DNA of 32,826 nucleotides from Anaerolineales bacterium. GTDB taxonomy: Bacteria > Chloroflexota > Anaerolineae > E26-bin7. Numbering within the stretch: position 1 is the first letter of the stretch; each line of letters begins with the position of its first letter. Made by a program: the position numbers and the translations under genes. The stretch lies in NCBI GenBank assembly GCA_004377365.1, contig SOHZ01000653.1, forward strand, positions 1 to 32,826, written 5' to 3'. This document shows positions 1-7,188 of the stretch, piece by piece. Under the pieces are notes generated by a model. It was given only the letters and a program-made list of their open reading frames with translations, had not been told where the DNA came from and ran no database searches.

Positions 1-1
1 G

Positions 2-661
2 TTCGTGGACAACTGCGTGCCCGCAGAGTACCACGAGGAGGCGAAAGCCCAAGGGCTGAACGTGCACCAGTTGCTGGAGCAGAAAGCCGCTCAGCAGAAG
101 CCAGGCGAGCACGGGCTCGTCGCGCTGGATTGGTGGAACGGCAACCGCTCCATTCTGGTGGACGTGGACCTGACTGGCCTGCTGGTAGGGGCGACGCTGG
201 CTACCAAGCCGGAGGACATCTACCGGGCGTTGATCGAAGCCACAGCCTATGGCACGCGGGTGATCATCGAGGCCTTTGAGAAAAATGGCGTCGCTGTGAA
301 TGAGATCGTTGCCTGCGGGGGGCTGCCGGAGCGGAACAGGCTTCTGATGCAGATCTACTCCGACGTCACCGGGCGGGAGATCAGGGTGGCGGCCACGGCC
401 CAGGCAGGAGCCTTCGGCTCGGCAATGTTCGCCGCTGTGGCTGCGGGCAAGGAAGCCGGCGGTTACGACTCTATCTTGGAGGCGGCCAAACAGATGGCTC
501 GCCTGAAGGACGTCGTCTATCGGCCCAACCCGGCCCACAATGCCGTCTACGATCAGCTCTACGCGGAGTACCTAAAGTTACATGACTACTTCGGCCGGGG
601 GCAGAACGACGTGATGAAGCGGTTGAAGGTCCTCCGGCAGCAGGTTCTGGCTGGCGATTAG
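2..661 (+). CDS. araB: L-ribulokinase, C-terminal part (5' end outside window)
   Basis: This is the C-terminal portion of a FGGY-family sugar kinase that would phosphorylate L-ribulose in L-arabinose breakdown. The frame is open to the left edge, so the GTG offered by the ORF track at 5 is only an internal codon and the true start lies outside the window. The FGGY C-terminal domain is visible, with a nucleotide-pocket stretch [21 protein letters not shown] and a later [11 protein letters not shown] helix. The WWNGNR segment is typical of ribulokinases rather than xylulokinases. The assignment is supported by araD starting 20 bases downstream on the same strand, which makes an araB-araD transcription unit. 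The N-terminal phosphate-binding half is not visible, so another FGGY substrate cannot be fully excluded. Confidence 0.85.
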   Translation, partial: FVDNCVPAEYHEEAKAQGLNVHQLLEQKAAQQKPGEHGLVALDWWNGNRSILVDVDLTGLLVGATLATKPEDIYRALIEATAYGTRVIIEAFEKNGVAVNEIVACGGLPERNRLLMQIYSDVTGREIRVAATAQAGAFGSAMFAAVAAGKEAGGYDSILEAAKQMARLKDVVYRPNPAHNAVYDQLYAEYLKLHDYFGRGQNDVMKRLKVLRQQVLAGD

Positions 662-681
662 CCCGCCATAGGAGAGACCCT

Positions 682-1323
682 ATGCTCGAGCATCTCAAGG
701 AAGAGGTCTATAAACTACACCTGGAACTACCCAAGTATGGCCTGGTAGTCTGGACGAGCGGCAATGTCAGCGCCAGAGATCCGGAGAGCGGCCTGGTGGT
801 GATCAAACCCAGTGGTATACCCTACGAAGAACTGCGCCCAGAGCATCACGTCGTCGTGAACTTGCAGGGCGACATAGTAGAGGGAACGCTCAAGCCCTCG
901 TCCGACACGACCAGCCATCTCTACATCTACCGGCAAAGGGAGGATGTCAACGGCGTGGTTCATACACATTCTCCTTACGCCACCGCCTTTGCTGCAGTGG
1001 GCAGGCCTATCCCGGTCTATCTCACCGCGATGGGCGACGAGTTTGGCGGACCCATTCCCTGTGCCGGTTTCGCCTTGATTGGCGATGAGGAGATTGGCCA
1101 GCAGGTGGTGGAGCATATTGGCTCGTCGCCGGCCGTGCTCCTCAAGCAACACGGCGTCTTCACTGTGGGCGCCACTGCCGAGGCCGCCGTCAAGGCCGCG
1201 GTCATGGTGGAAGATGTAGCGCGTACAGTGTGGCTTGCGCTGCAACTGGGACAGCCGGATGAGATTCTCCCAGAAGATGTGGCCAAGTTGCACTATCGCT
1301 ACACCCACGTTTACGGTCAGTAG
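682..1323 (+). CDS. araD: L-ribulose-5-phosphate 4-epimerase
   Basis: This is a 213-residue class II aldolase-fold epimerase that converts L-ribulose 5-phosphate to D-xylulose 5-phosphate, linking arabinose to the pentose phosphate pathway. Family motifs are clear: GNVSARDPESGLVVIKPSG near residue 28 (phosphate-binding loop), the metal-binding HTHSPYATAF near residue 95, and LLKQHGVFTVG near residue 155, which supplies the third metal histidine. Length is close to the usual size for AraD (about 230). The ATG at 682 is preceded by a purine-rich ribosome site (GGAGAG). It follows araB by 20 bases, so the two are almost certainly cotranscribed. Related fuculose-phosphate aldolases share the fold, but the neighbour settles the call. 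Confidence 0.9.
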   Translation: MLEHLKEEVYKLHLELPKYGLVVWTSGNVSARDPESGLVVIKPSGIPYEELRPEHHVVVNLQGDIVEGTLKPSSDTTSHLYIYRQREDVNGVVHTHSPYATAFAAVGRPIPVYLTAMGDEFGGPIPCAGFALIGDEEIGQQVVEHIGSSPAVLLKQHGVFTVGATAEAAVKAAVMVEDVARTVWLALQLGQPDEILPEDVAKLHYRYTHVYGQ

Positions 1324-1395
1324 GAGCCCCAAGAAGCTAAGCTCCATAGTGCTGTCTAAGTAAGCTAGGTATGACGACCGCAGTTCCGAAAGAAG

Positions 1396-1426
1396 AAAGC
1401 TCCCGGCTCGAATGGCCGGGAGCTTT
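1396..1426 (-). terminator. Intrinsic terminator of the tRNA-Gly gene
   Basis: A perfect 12-bp stem (AAAGCTCCCGGC against GCCGGGAGCTTT) encloses a 7-base loop. Read on the minus strand it lies about 30 bases past the tRNA 3' end and is followed by a T-rich run (TTTCTTTCTT). It may also slow plus-strand transcription coming from araD, but that side lacks a good T tract. Confidence 0.75.
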
Positions 1427-1456
1427 GTCTACGGGTGGGGGCTCCCTCCTAGAGGA

Positions 1457-1527
1457 GCGGGTGATGGGATTCGAACCCACGGCCGCCTGCTTGGGAAGCA
1501 GATGCGCTACCACTGCGCTACACCCGC
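1457..1527 (-). tRNA. tRNA-Gly, anticodon CCC
   Basis: The minus strand folds as a complete 71-base cloverleaf. The acceptor stem is GCGGGTG/CACCCGC with seven perfect pairs. The D-arm contains AGTGGTA, the anticodon stem is TCTGC/GCAGG, the loop is TTCCCAA (anticodon CCC, glycine), and the T-arm is GTGGG-TTCGAAT-CCCAT. No CCA is encoded; the next bases are TCC. It has its own promoter and terminator, so it is a monocistronic tRNA gene. Confidence 0.95.
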
Positions 1528-1554
1528 ACGGCATATTGTACTCAGGCTTATGAT

Positions 1555-1583
1555 ATTATACTCCAAAGCTCTATGTTTTGCAA
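1555..1583 (-). promoter_or_regulatory. Sigma-70 type promoter for tRNA-Gly
   Basis: On the minus strand TTGCAA (1578-1583) is followed after exactly 17 bases by TATAAT (1555-1560). A start about 7 bases further on would give a leader of roughly 20 bases before the mature tRNA 5' end at 1527. Confidence 0.7.
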
Positions 1584-1640
1584 GTACGAACTATCTAGAA
1601 ACCCTATGGCTTTCTAGGACAGTTCGGCAGAAATGAGCTA

Positions 1641-1766
1641 TCGGTTATCTGCTTAGAGGGGATCACCAGATCCCCGTCTGAAGCGCCGATTTTGCCGCAC
1701 AAGGCCGGGATCTGGCGATCTCTGGCGAGCACACAACTGGTGATGGATTTATGCCATCGTGTACTA
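1641..1766 (-). repeat. Structured dispersed repeat, copy A, abutting a stop codon
   Basis: About 126 bases that recur at 26272-26419 with only scattered differences. The copy contains a perfect hairpin GGGGATC-ACCA-GATCCCC, a second hairpin related to it by inversion (GGGATCTGGCGATC), and a small hairpin GATGG/CCATC. On the minus strand the repeat begins TAGTACACGA, and its first three bases are the in-frame stop codon of the upstream nucleoside phosphorylase. Relative to copy B it lacks a 20-base internal segment. It could be a REP/MITE-like element or a 3'-end RNA structure. The remaining 1584-1640 stretch holds nothing recognisable. Confidence 0.8.
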
Positions 1767-2557
1767 GCTCTCCAGTAGCCCCTGCCGCCCGAGCCGGACG
1801 CTGGCCTCTAGCACGGCCTCGGCTTGAAGGTGACAGGCAGTGCGATAGACCTCATCTAGCCGGGCGGGGTTCCAGCCCTGCGCCAGCTCAATGTACGGCT
1901 GGAAGAGCACACCGCCGAGGACTCCCAGCGCCCGGGTCACAGCGAACAACGTGCTGGCCTCGCCGTTCTCCATGCACAGGCAGCCACGCTCGCGGAAGCC
2001 CTTCGCCATCTGTGGCGTAATGCGATACAACGCCTCACAGGACGCGTTTCCGCCCACATGCACCCTTGCTCCCCGTTCGCGGCAGGCCGCCGCCAAGACC
2101 TCGACCACGACCGGATCAGCGTAAACTTGGCCGAGGTGTTGCCGTAGTGAATCGAAGTCCCGTCGGGACCGACGGAAAACGCGGGCACGATCAGGTCGCC
2201 GAACTGGACCGGTGACCCCAGCGACCAAGCGGCGCAGACCAGGAAGATGGCCTGCACTCCGCAGGCGACCAGGTCCTCCACGATGCAGGCCAGCGGGGAA
2301 GCTCCCATTGGCGGGACAAGCACCGTGACGTCTATCCCCTCAAATGCACCACGCTTCACGATTTCGGCGGCCGCGTAGGGGTGGTGGTACGGCGTGATCC
2401 ACGCCGTGTCCTCCAGTCCACAGAGTGCCTGCAGCCAATCCACGACCGCTTTCGAGAAAGTCAACACAGCGACGCCCCCCAGCTTTAACTCCCCGTCGCC
2501 GAGCCCTGCCTGCCGGGCAGCAGACAGGGTCTGTTCTGGTGTGATCAGCCACGTCAT
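1764..2557 (-). pseudogene. Nucleoside phosphorylase family gene broken by a frameshift
   Basis: Two overlapping minus-strand ORFs (2557-1937 and 2228-1764) together make one protein of about 264 residues of the PNP/uridine phosphorylase superfamily, which splits nucleosides with phosphate. The first frame carries PPMGASPLACIVEDL and GSPVQFGDLIVPAFSVG, and ends its family-like sequence at HYGNTSAK. The second frame resumes at VYADPVVVEVLAAACRERG and carries MENGEASTLFAVTRALGV, the ribose/base-binding region. The switch lies at about 2124-2130, where adding one G would restore the frame. The start has a strong site (GGAGGAG). It follows the exporter permease gene by 27 bases, so it is part of that operon. 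It may be a true pseudogene or a sequencing error. No canonical programmed slippery site is seen. Confidence 0.75.
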
Positions 2558-2584
2558 TCTTTTTCTCCTCCTAATCGGGCGATT

Positions 2585-3709
2585 TCAATCCACCTTTCTC
2601 CGGCCCAGAATCAGAAACGTTGCCGTCAGGCTGCCTATGCCCAATACTATCAGGGCGGCTGCTTCTACCCAGATGTATTGTAAAACAACACCCTTCACCA
2701 TAATGTAGCGGACGATGATGAGATAGTGCTTGATAGGGAAAAGGTTCGAAGCGGCGCGCAGCAATGGAGGCATGTTTTCTACTGAGACTATATAGCCGGA
2801 GAAGACCATCTCCGTCATCGCCAGCAAAAAGACGAAAAGCAACGCCTGTTGCTGGTCACGAGCTATGGCCGAGATCATGATGCCCCACCCCAACTCCACC
2901 GTGATGAACAGCAGGGTCAGGGAGAGCAGCAACCACACCGAGCCCCGCAAAGGTACGTTGAACCCCCAGACGGTCAAGGGCAAAAGCAAGAAAAAGTCCA
3001 CACAGGCGATAACCATCGCCGGAATAGCCTTGCCGATGATCAATTCCAGACTGGTCAGCGGCGTGACCAGCAGTTGCTCCAGGGTGCCCAACTCCCGTTC
3101 CCGGGCGATGCCTACGGCCGCTACCAACAAAGTCACCATATAGACGACAAAGCCCAGTTCGGCGGGGATGGCGTAGAGGCCATATTCCAATTCCTCGTTG
3201 AAACGGGCTATCATACGCAGATCAATGGGCGTGCCCGCATCCCCGGCTCCGCCCCACCGGGAAGCTAACTTTTGTCCCCATTCAGCGACAGCCCCTTCTA
3301 TGGCCTGCCGAACTGTTCCGGAGGCAATCATATTGGAGCCGTCAATGATCACCTGGAGCTGGGGTACACTGTTGGCGGCCTCCAACTCGGCGGCGAAACC
3401 GGGTGGGATGAGGAGGGCCACGGTGGCCTTGCCCCCCTCGATCAACTCCTGGGTCTCTCCCAGAGAATCGGGATAGGCGGTGACATCCAGAGTACCGGCG
3501 TTGGTCACGGCTGTGACCAGGGCCCGGCTGATCTGGCTTCTGTCCTGATCAAAGACAACCAGAGAAAGGTGTTCTACATCCTTGGAAGTTGCCCAGGCCA
3601 TCAACACCAACTGAAGGAGCGGCCCCAGAAGGATGAAAGGTGTGGTCACCCTGTCGCGGCTAAAATGGATGAACTCTTTGAGAGCCAATTGCCAGATACG
3701 ATTGAGCAT
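2585..3709 (-). CDS. ABC-2 type exporter permease (second of pair)
   Basis: This 374-residue integral membrane protein of the ABC-2 permease family (YhhJ/YbhS/YbhR-like) would form half of an ATP-driven exporter channel. There is one membrane segment near residues 20-40, a long extracytoplasmic domain (about 45-190) starting with FDQDRSQISRAL, and five membrane segments from about 195 to the end. The conserved cytoplasmic ARERELGTLEQLLVTP motif sits between them. The start is the ATG preceded by AGGGGACGGG. It lies 22 bases behind a paralogous permease gene, so the two probably form a heterodimer. No ATPase or HlyD-like gene accompanies them in this window, and the substrate is unknown. Confidence 0.85.
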   Translation of the reverse strand: MLNRIWQLALKEFIHFSRDRVTTPFILLGPLLQLVLMAWATSKDVEHLSLVVFDQDRSQISRALVTAVTNAGTLDVTAYPDSLGETQELIEGGKATVALLIPPGFAAELEAANSVPQLQVIIDGSNMIASGTVRQAIEGAVAEWGQKLASRWGGAGDAGTPIDLRMIARFNEELEYGLYAIPAELGFVVYMVTLLVAAVGIARERELGTLEQLLVTPLTSLELIIGKAIPAMVIACVDFFLLLPLTVWGFNVPLRGSVWLLLSLTLLFITVELGWGIMISAIARDQQQALLFVFLLAMTEMVFSGYIVSVENMPPLLRAASNLFPIKHYLIIVRYIMVKGVVLQYIWVEAAALIVLGIGSLTATFLILGRRKVD

Positions 3710-3731
3710 CCCGTCCCCTACAACTCGAATA

Positions 3732-4865
3732 TCACCTCAGTTTCTTCCGAAACAGGCCGATCCCCAGCCCCAGAGATACGCCCCCCAACACAGCCAGGAC
3801 CAGCGCCTCCGGCCACAGCTCGGCCAGCCCGACGCCTTTCAGCAAAACCCCGCGGGCGATGGTCACAAAGTAGGTGGTAGGCAGGCTGTAGGACGCCAAC
3901 GTACTGGGCGAAATCTCTCTGGGAACGGGCTGGTAGAGACCTGAGAGAAAGAAGCTGGGCAGAAAGAAGATGAGAAAATTCCCGATCATGGCCGCCTGTT
4001 GACTGGATACGAAACTGGCCATGAGCAAACTCAGCCCCATGGTAGCCACCAGTAAGTCCAGGGTCAACAGACCGAAGACCAGCACATTTCCGCGAAAAGG
4101 AACTTTGAACCAGACGGTCGCCATTATGATGGCCAGGAAACAGCTCAGAAGGCCGCTGATGACGTAGGGGATCATTTTGCCAAACCAGAACTCAGCCCGT
4201 CCCATAGGAGTGACCAGCAATTGCTCCAGGGTGCCCATCTCTTTCTCGCGGGCGAGGGCCACGGCACTGGAGAGCGTCGGCATAATCAGCACCATGCCCA
4301 GTAGGCCCGGCACCAGGCTGAAGAGAGAACGCTCGCCAGGGTTGTACCAGATGCGCAGGCGCACATCTACAGGTAAGGTAGAAGCCAGTGCTGCACCGGA
4401 GGGGGACACAGGCCCCAATTCCTCCAGGACGATGAAGCCCTGGGTGCGAGCTCGGACCCGGGCCAGAGCATCGCGGGCTATCACGGGGTCTGTACCATCG
4501 AGAATCACCTGGATCTGAGCGGAACGGCGGCGTCCCAAATCGGCCTGGAAGCCAGGTGGGATAACGACTACAGCGCTCGCCTGGCGACGGAGAAACCAGC
4601 CATCTACCTCGCTGTAGCTCGATACGTAGCCTGCCAGGGAGACGTTCTCTTCGCTGACGAGACCAGCCACGTACCGCCGCGACAACTCGCTCCTGTCCTG
4701 ATCGAGCACAGCGTAAGAGACCTGCTGGACATCAAAGGTCAAGACGTAAGTGAGAGTGAAAAGAAGAAAAGCCGGGGAAAGGGTCACCAGAAACAGGGTA
4801 CGGGGGTCGCGAATGATGTGCAGACATTCTTTACGCATGATGGCCAGGGTTCGATGTAGGGACAT
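3732..4865 (-). CDS. ABC-2 type exporter permease (first of pair)
   Basis: This 377-residue protein has the same architecture as the following gene: an N-terminal membrane segment (about 22-42), an extracytoplasmic domain beginning LDQDRSELSRRY, the cytoplasmic AREKEMGTLEQLLVTPM motif near residue 210, and five further membrane segments. It is the promoter-proximal gene of a minus-strand operon (permease, permease, broken nucleoside phosphorylase). A consensus promoter lies about 40 bases upstream and an AAGGAG ribosome site precedes the ATG. In related loci an ATPase gene, often duplicated, and a membrane-fusion protein are adjacent. Here the upstream region is non-coding, so the ATPase must be encoded elsewhere or has been lost. 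Confidence 0.85.
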   Translation of the reverse strand: MSLHRTLAIMRKECLHIIRDPRTLFLVTLSPAFLLFTLTYVLTFDVQQVSYAVLDQDRSELSRRYVAGLVSEENVSLAGYVSSYSEVDGWFLRRQASAVVVIPPGFQADLGRRRSAQIQVILDGTDPVIARDALARVRARTQGFIVLEELGPVSPSGAALASTLPVDVRLRIWYNPGERSLFSLVPGLLGMVLIMPTLSSAVALAREKEMGTLEQLLVTPMGRAEFWFGKMIPYVISGLLSCFLAIIMATVWFKVPFRGNVLVFGLLTLDLLVATMGLSLLMASFVSSQQAAMIGNFLIFFLPSFFLSGLYQPVPREISPSTLASYSLPTTYFVTIARGVLLKGVGLAELWPEALVLAVLGGVSLGLGIGLFRKKLR

Positions 4866-4903
4866 TGTACGCGCCTTGCTCCTTGTGGATTCGTGCGAAA
4901 TCC

Positions 4904-4932
4904 ATTGTATCAGAAGGAACCCGAACCGTCAA
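4904..4932 (-). promoter_or_regulatory. Promoter of the ABC permease operon
   Basis: The minus strand carries TTGACG (4927-4932), a 17-base spacer and TACAAT (4904-4909). The start would be near 4897, about 30 bases before the permease ATG at 4865. It is divergent from the plus-strand promoter at 4963-4991, so the two operons share this control region. Confidence 0.7.
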
Positions 4933-4962
4933 GGTGAGCCTGATGGGAATCACGATGCCATA

Positions 4963-4991
4963 TTGTCAGACTGGTGAAATGATGATATAAT
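4963..4991 (+). promoter_or_regulatory. Promoter of the leader RNA / GNAT / sugar kinase operon
   Basis: TTGTCA (4963-4968), exactly 17 bases, then TATAAT (4986-4991), a near-consensus housekeeping promoter. The predicted start near 4998 falls inside the first strand of the long stem described next, so the transcript would begin already base-paired with bases about 120 downstream. Confidence 0.75.
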
Positions 4992-4993
4992 CT

Positions 4994-5122
4994 GGTAAGC
5001 GTTCAGCCGCCAGATGTCAGCTTTTGGATGAGGGCCGCACGCCCTCTTTTCGCATACGTGGAGGTCTGAAAGATTCTTCACACAAGGATTTCGCTGACTC
5101 GGGTGGCTGCTGAATGCTTACC
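4994..5122 (+). ncRNA. Long base-paired leader RNA (candidate cis-regulatory or small RNA)
   Basis: The leader between the promoter and the GNAT gene closes on itself. GGTAAGCGTTC (4994-5004) pairs completely with GAATGCTTACC (5112-5122), including one G-T pair. AGCCGCC (5005-5011) pairs with GGTGGCT (5102-5108) after a 3-base bulge. GTCAGC (5016-5021) pairs with GCTGAC (5093-5098). Inside sits a hairpin GAGGGC-CGCAC-GCCCTC (5030-5046) followed by TTTT, which could act as an attenuator. The structure ends about 10 bases before the ribosome site of the next gene. It matches no riboswitch class I can recognise by its conserved motifs. A 6S-like RNA is another possibility, but no terminator follows it. 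The pairing is read directly from sequence; the function is inference. Confidence 0.6.
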
Positions 5123-5147
5123 GAACATAATAGAGGAGAGAACCATC

Positions 5148-5594
5148 ATGGAGATAAAACTGGCAACGCCAGATCAGCGGAAGACCGTCATCGAGCTGAT
5201 CACTGAACTCTGGACGTATTATGACATTGCGGCTGAGCGTGACAACATTAGCCAGGCAGTGGACCTGATCTTCAGCCAGCCCGGCCTGGCCGAAATCCAC
5301 CTGATCTACGAGGGCGACGAAGTGGCCGGCTACTTCATCCTGGTGCTCAGCCTCAGTGTCGAATACGGTGGGCTGTACGTGACTCTCGATGGACTGTTTG
5401 TGCGTGAGCCCTTCCGCCGACGTGGGCTGGGCCGCCAAATCGTCAACTTTGTGTTGGATCGCTGTCGCGAGCAGGGTTGGTTGGCCATTGAGGCCATAGC
5501 TGATGAAGAAAACAAGGTAGTCCAATATTTCTATGGGTCTCATGGCTTTGTCCCAGAGCGGTGGGTACATCTCCGGCGCCGGGTGGACCACTAG
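5148..5594 (+). CDS. GNAT family N-acetyltransferase
   Basis: This 148-residue protein of the GCN5-related acetyltransferase family transfers acetyl from acetyl-CoA to an amine; the substrate is not predictable. The acetyl-CoA pyrophosphate-binding motif A is clear (LDGLFVREPFRRRGLGRQIV, about residues 80-99), and a C-terminal FYGSHGFVPE motif typical of GNATs follows. I chose the ATG at 5148 rather than the upstream GTG at 5103, because it has a GAGGAGAG site 8 bases before it and the extra 15 residues would fall in the structured leader. The gene is first in an operon with the FGGY kinase (22-base gap). Confidence 0.85.
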   Translation: MEIKLATPDQRKTVIELITELWTYYDIAAERDNISQAVDLIFSQPGLAEIHLIYEGDEVAGYFILVLSLSVEYGGLYVTLDGLFVREPFRRRGLGRQIVNFVLDRCREQGWLAIEAIADEENKVVQYFYGSHGFVPERWVHLRRRVDH

Positions 5595-5616
5595 CAACGT
5601 AGATAAGGAGGCGGCC

Positions 5617-7182
5617 ATGGCTGGCAAGTATATCATCGCCCACGACGTAGGCACCAGTGGCAACAAGGCAGTGCTGGTAGACCCACAGGGTCACATCCAC
5701 GGCAGTGCCTTCGAGCCCTACGAGGTCAGCTATCCCCGCCCCGATTGGGCGGAACAGAAACCCGCGGATTGGTGGCGGGCGGTCACCCGCAGCACCCAAC
5801 AGTTGTTGGCCGAGAGCGGGGTGCAGCCAGGCGAGATCATGTGTGTGACCTATTCGACCCAGATGCTGGGCGTGATCCCTGTGGATGGTTCGGGTACCCT
5901 CTTGCGGCCAGCCATTATCTGGCTCGACGGACGAGCTCAGAAGCAAGCCCAGCAGATCATGCGCAAGTTCCTTGGACCGAAGGTTTTCGCTGCGGCCGCT
6001 GGAACGCCTCTCTCGGGCAAGGACGTGGCTCCCAAGATGCTGTGGCTCAAGCAGAACGAGCCCGACGTCTACAAACGCACGGCCAAATTTCTCGACGTTA
6101 GTGGCTACCTCCTCTATCGCAGCACTGACCTTATGGTGGCAGACTGGACGGCTGCCTCGGTGGTGGGGCTGGACCTGAAGAAAAAGCAGTGGATGACATG
6201 GCTGTTCAATTACATCGGCCTGGACCCGGCCAAGTTGCCTACTCTGGTAAAGTCCACCGATCGGGTCGGCGGGCTCACGGCGCAAGCGGCGTCCGAGTGT
6301 GGGCTGCTGGAAGGTACGCCGGTCATCGCTGGGGCGGGCGATGCGCCGTCGGCCGCGGTGGGCTCTGGAGCCGTGGGCGAGGGAGAGGGGCACATCTCTC
6401 TGGGCACCTCGGGATGGGTGGCGGTGGTGACGGAACGCATCGTCACCGGCAAACACGGCATCGCCAGCATCCACTCGGCCGACCCTGGGAAGGCATTTCT
6501 CATCGCCGAGACGGAAACCGCTGGAGCCTGCCTGCAGTGGATCGCCGACCAGTTCTACCGAGAGGAACAGAAAGACCCTGCCATCGAGAACGTGTTCGCG
6601 CTGATGGACCGCGACGTAGAGGCCATCGAGCCAGGCTCCAGCTACCTCATCTTCACCCCCTGGATGTATGGCGAGCGGGCGCCTATCGCCGACACTTTCG
6701 TGCGTTCCACCTTCTTTAACCTGAGTGCAGACCACCACCGCGAGCACCTGCTGCGAGCGGTGTACGAAGGGGTGGCCTACAACCTGCGTTGGATTATGGA
6801 GGTGATGGAGCACAGTTTCGGCCATCGTCAAGAGGTGTTTCGGGTGATCGGCGGGGGGGCGCGAGGTGCCCCGTGGATGCAGATCATTGCCGACGTGACG
6901 GGCAAACGCATCGAAACGGTGCCCAATTCGCAGGAGGCGGGGGCCGTGGGTGTAGCCCTCATTGCTGCCATCGGCCTGGGCATTTATCCCGACTTTGCAG
7001 CGCTCAAGGACGTGATCAAAGTCGCCCGGGCCTTCGAACCCCAGTCAGACCACGCCAGGGTCTACGATTGCTTGTTCGCCGCCTACAAAAAGGTCTACCG
7101 CTCTCTCAAAACAGTATACAGAGAAGTCAACGAGGAGCGATTCTCTGAGGCAAAAGCTCCAATACTCAACCAGACGAGGTGA
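5617..7182 (+). CDS. FGGY-family carbohydrate kinase, xylulokinase-like
   Basis: This 521-residue sugar kinase probably phosphorylates D-xylulose or a related pentulose. The N-terminal phosphate loop DVGTSGNK is at residues 10-17. SLGTSGW and the catalytic-base segment AGAGDAPSAAVGSGAV lie in the middle. The C-terminal adenosine motif VIGGGARGAPWMQIIADVTG is intact. Length fits the family (about 500). The ATG at 5617 is preceded by AAGGAGG; the longer ORF from 5533 overlaps the acetyltransferase gene and is not used. It shares a promoter and leader with the GNAT gene, and the histidine kinase gene starts 6 bases after it. An araBD pair 5 kb upstream fits general pentose use. Other FGGY substrates such as gluconate remain possible, so no symbol is given. 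Confidence 0.85.
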   Translation: MAGKYIIAHDVGTSGNKAVLVDPQGHIHGSAFEPYEVSYPRPDWAEQKPADWWRAVTRSTQQLLAESGVQPGEIMCVTYSTQMLGVIPVDGSGTLLRPAIIWLDGRAQKQAQQIMRKFLGPKVFAAAAGTPLSGKDVAPKMLWLKQNEPDVYKRTAKFLDVSGYLLYRSTDLMVADWTAASVVGLDLKKKQWMTWLFNYIGLDPAKLPTLVKSTDRVGGLTAQAASECGLLEGTPVIAGAGDAPSAAVGSGAVGEGEGHISLGTSGWVAVVTERIVTGKHGIASIHSADPGKAFLIAETETAGACLQWIADQFYREEQKDPAIENVFALMDRDVEAIEPGSSYLIFTPWMYGERAPIADTFVRSTFFNLSADHHREHLLRAVYEGVAYNLRWIMEVMEHSFGHRQEVFRVIGGGARGAPWMQIIADVTGKRIETVPNSQEAGAVGVALIAAIGLGIYPDFAALKDVIKVARAFEPQSDHARVYDCLFAAYKKVYRSLKTVYREVNEERFSEAKAPILNQTR

Positions 7183-7188
7183 TATAAA

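Noticed and set aside
727-1347. 206-aa minus-strand ORF opposite araD
   Set aside because: Shadow of araD in another frame; no family features.
1371-1636. Small ORFs across the tRNA region
   Set aside because: They overlap the tRNA and its terminator and have no ribosome sites.
1641-1766. Integron attC site, because a structured repeat lies exactly at gene ends
   Set aside because: No matching pair of RYYYAAC and GTTRRRY core sites could be found in either copy, and the genes are not arranged as cassettes.
4994-5122. 6S RNA or a known riboswitch
   Set aside because: The long closing stem fits 6S loosely, but no terminator follows and the region leads directly into a ribosome site. None of the conserved core motifs of TPP, FMN, cobalamin, SAM, c-di-AMP or guanidine riboswitches was seen. 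Kept only as an unassigned structured RNA.
5443-6831. 462-aa minus-strand ORF opposite the FGGY kinase
   Set aside because: Shadow ORF. The plus strand holds the intact kinase with all motifs.
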